A stretch of DNA of 64,000 nt from positions 4,092,001 through 4,156,000 of the forward strand of contig JAWNGF010000002.1 of the NCBI GenBank assembly GCA_037039685.1, given 5' to 3'. The DNA comes from Ceratobasidium sp. AG-K. Taxonomy: Eukaryota; Basidiomycota; Agaricomycetes; Cantharellales; Ceratobasidiaceae. Position 1 is the first letter of the stretch. The number at the start of each line of letters is the position of its first letter. This document shows, in pieces, positions 63,601-64,000 of this stretch. The notes under the pieces are model-generated. The model was not told where the DNA came from, made no database searches, and saw nothing but the letters and a program-made list of their open reading frames with translations. The position numbers and the translations under genes were made by a program.

Positions 63601-64000
63601 ACCCTCAAAGAAACTGGATAACAAGAAGCATGGACCATTTGTTGTGAAACAGAAGATAGGATCACATGCTTGTGAACTCAGTCTACCAGCAACAATGAGG
63701 GTGCACCCTGTTTTCCACATCGACTTGCTCAGCCCTCACATAGAAGACACAGAGTTCAAACAAAACCAACCCTGACCACCGCCAATAATTACTGAAGAAG
63801 GAGAAGAAGAATATGAAGTAGAGAAGATTTTGGATTGGAAGGAGACAAAGGATGGTCTTTTTTACAGGGTCAGATGGAAGGGTTATGGAAGTGAAGAAGA
63901 CACAGAACAAAGGGCGGAAGATTTTGGTCACCTTTCTAAAATCATCAAGGACCTTCTATGCCAACACCCCAAGGCTCCCACGCCATCTAACTACGTTCCA
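60611..64000 (+). pseudogene. pol: pol of I-f (two nonsense codons, RT motif mutated)
   Basis: Protease LIDSGASKNF; RT with YIDN at 61667-61678 instead of YIDD; RNase H ETDASGVAMGA; integrase finger (HHNS...CETCQQTKG) and core; chromodomain at about 63800-63960. TGA at 62369-62371 (CAA in I-c, CGA in I-a) and at 63773, the latter at the same codon as in I-b. It continues to the window edge. Confidence 0.88.

Larger units (their letters stand above)
58158..64000 (+). mobile_element. Family I element I-f, incomplete at the window end
   Basis: 5' LTR, PBS, gag and pol are present; ORF3 and 3' LTR lie beyond the window. It is inserted in ORF3 of I-e; its target duplication cannot be checked here. 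It is close to I-c in sequence and CpG-poor. Confidence 0.9.

Overview
This window is almost entirely transposable-element DNA from a filamentous fungus, most likely an agaricomycete basidiomycete. Rhizoctonia-type genomes are a good guess, but I have no marker gene to prove it. No host housekeeping gene, tRNA or rRNA was recognised. All recognisable coding sequence belongs to Ty3/gypsy LTR retrotransposons of the chromovirus (Tf1/sushi-like) type, with gag (CCHC knuckle), protease, reverse transcriptase, RNase H, integrase (HHCC, DDE) and a C-terminal chromodomain. I separate five families, I to V, by LTR sequence.

Layout. 1-2741: the 3' end of a family V-like element (unassigned DNA, a 340-aa terminal ORF, polypurine tract, start of an LTR). 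2742-11558: an old LTR split by a young, nearly intact family I element (I-a, 2826-10054, TSD TTGGC) and by a family V solo LTR (10258-11418, TSD GCAGC). 11559-18686: family II element with non-matching flanks. 18721-22920: I-d, a decayed 5'-truncated family I element holding a solo LTR (21043-21502, TSD TGCAA). 22921-52269: I-c, whose pol is split by family IV element 26254-48375 (minus strand, TSD CATGG). That element is itself split by I-b (33259-40486, TSD TGTTG) and by family III element 40704-47652 (minus strand, TSD CTGGG), giving three nesting levels. 52270-58157: I-e, 5' and 3' truncated, with a family V solo LTR (54913-56083, TSD AGTAG) in its RNase H. 58158-64000: I-f, which runs off the window.

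How the parts work together. In families I to IV the LTR carries a TATA box, and 31-33 nt downstream lies a 12-14 nt word whose exact reverse complement sits 2 nt inside the internal region (one mismatch in I-f). This is the arrangement expected for self-primed reverse transcription, as in Tf1, rather than tRNA priming. Gag and Pol are joined in each family by a -1 frameshift at an in-frame G-GGA-AAR site; in family I it is followed by an invariant hairpin. Families I, II and IV, and the family V-like 3' end, carry an extra sense ORF (ORF3) between pol and the polypurine tract. It is preceded by a TATA-like box, and in families I and II it ends in a SUMO-interacting-motif-like segment. Family III lacks ORF3 but has a coiled-coil-like ORF upstream of gag.

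Decay is dominated by CpG to TpG change. Nearly all in-frame stops are TGA where related copies have an Arg codon, and the RT YIDD site has become YIDN or YINN in three copies. LTR divergence follows nesting depth: I-c oldest, then IV, then III and I-b, with I-a youngest.
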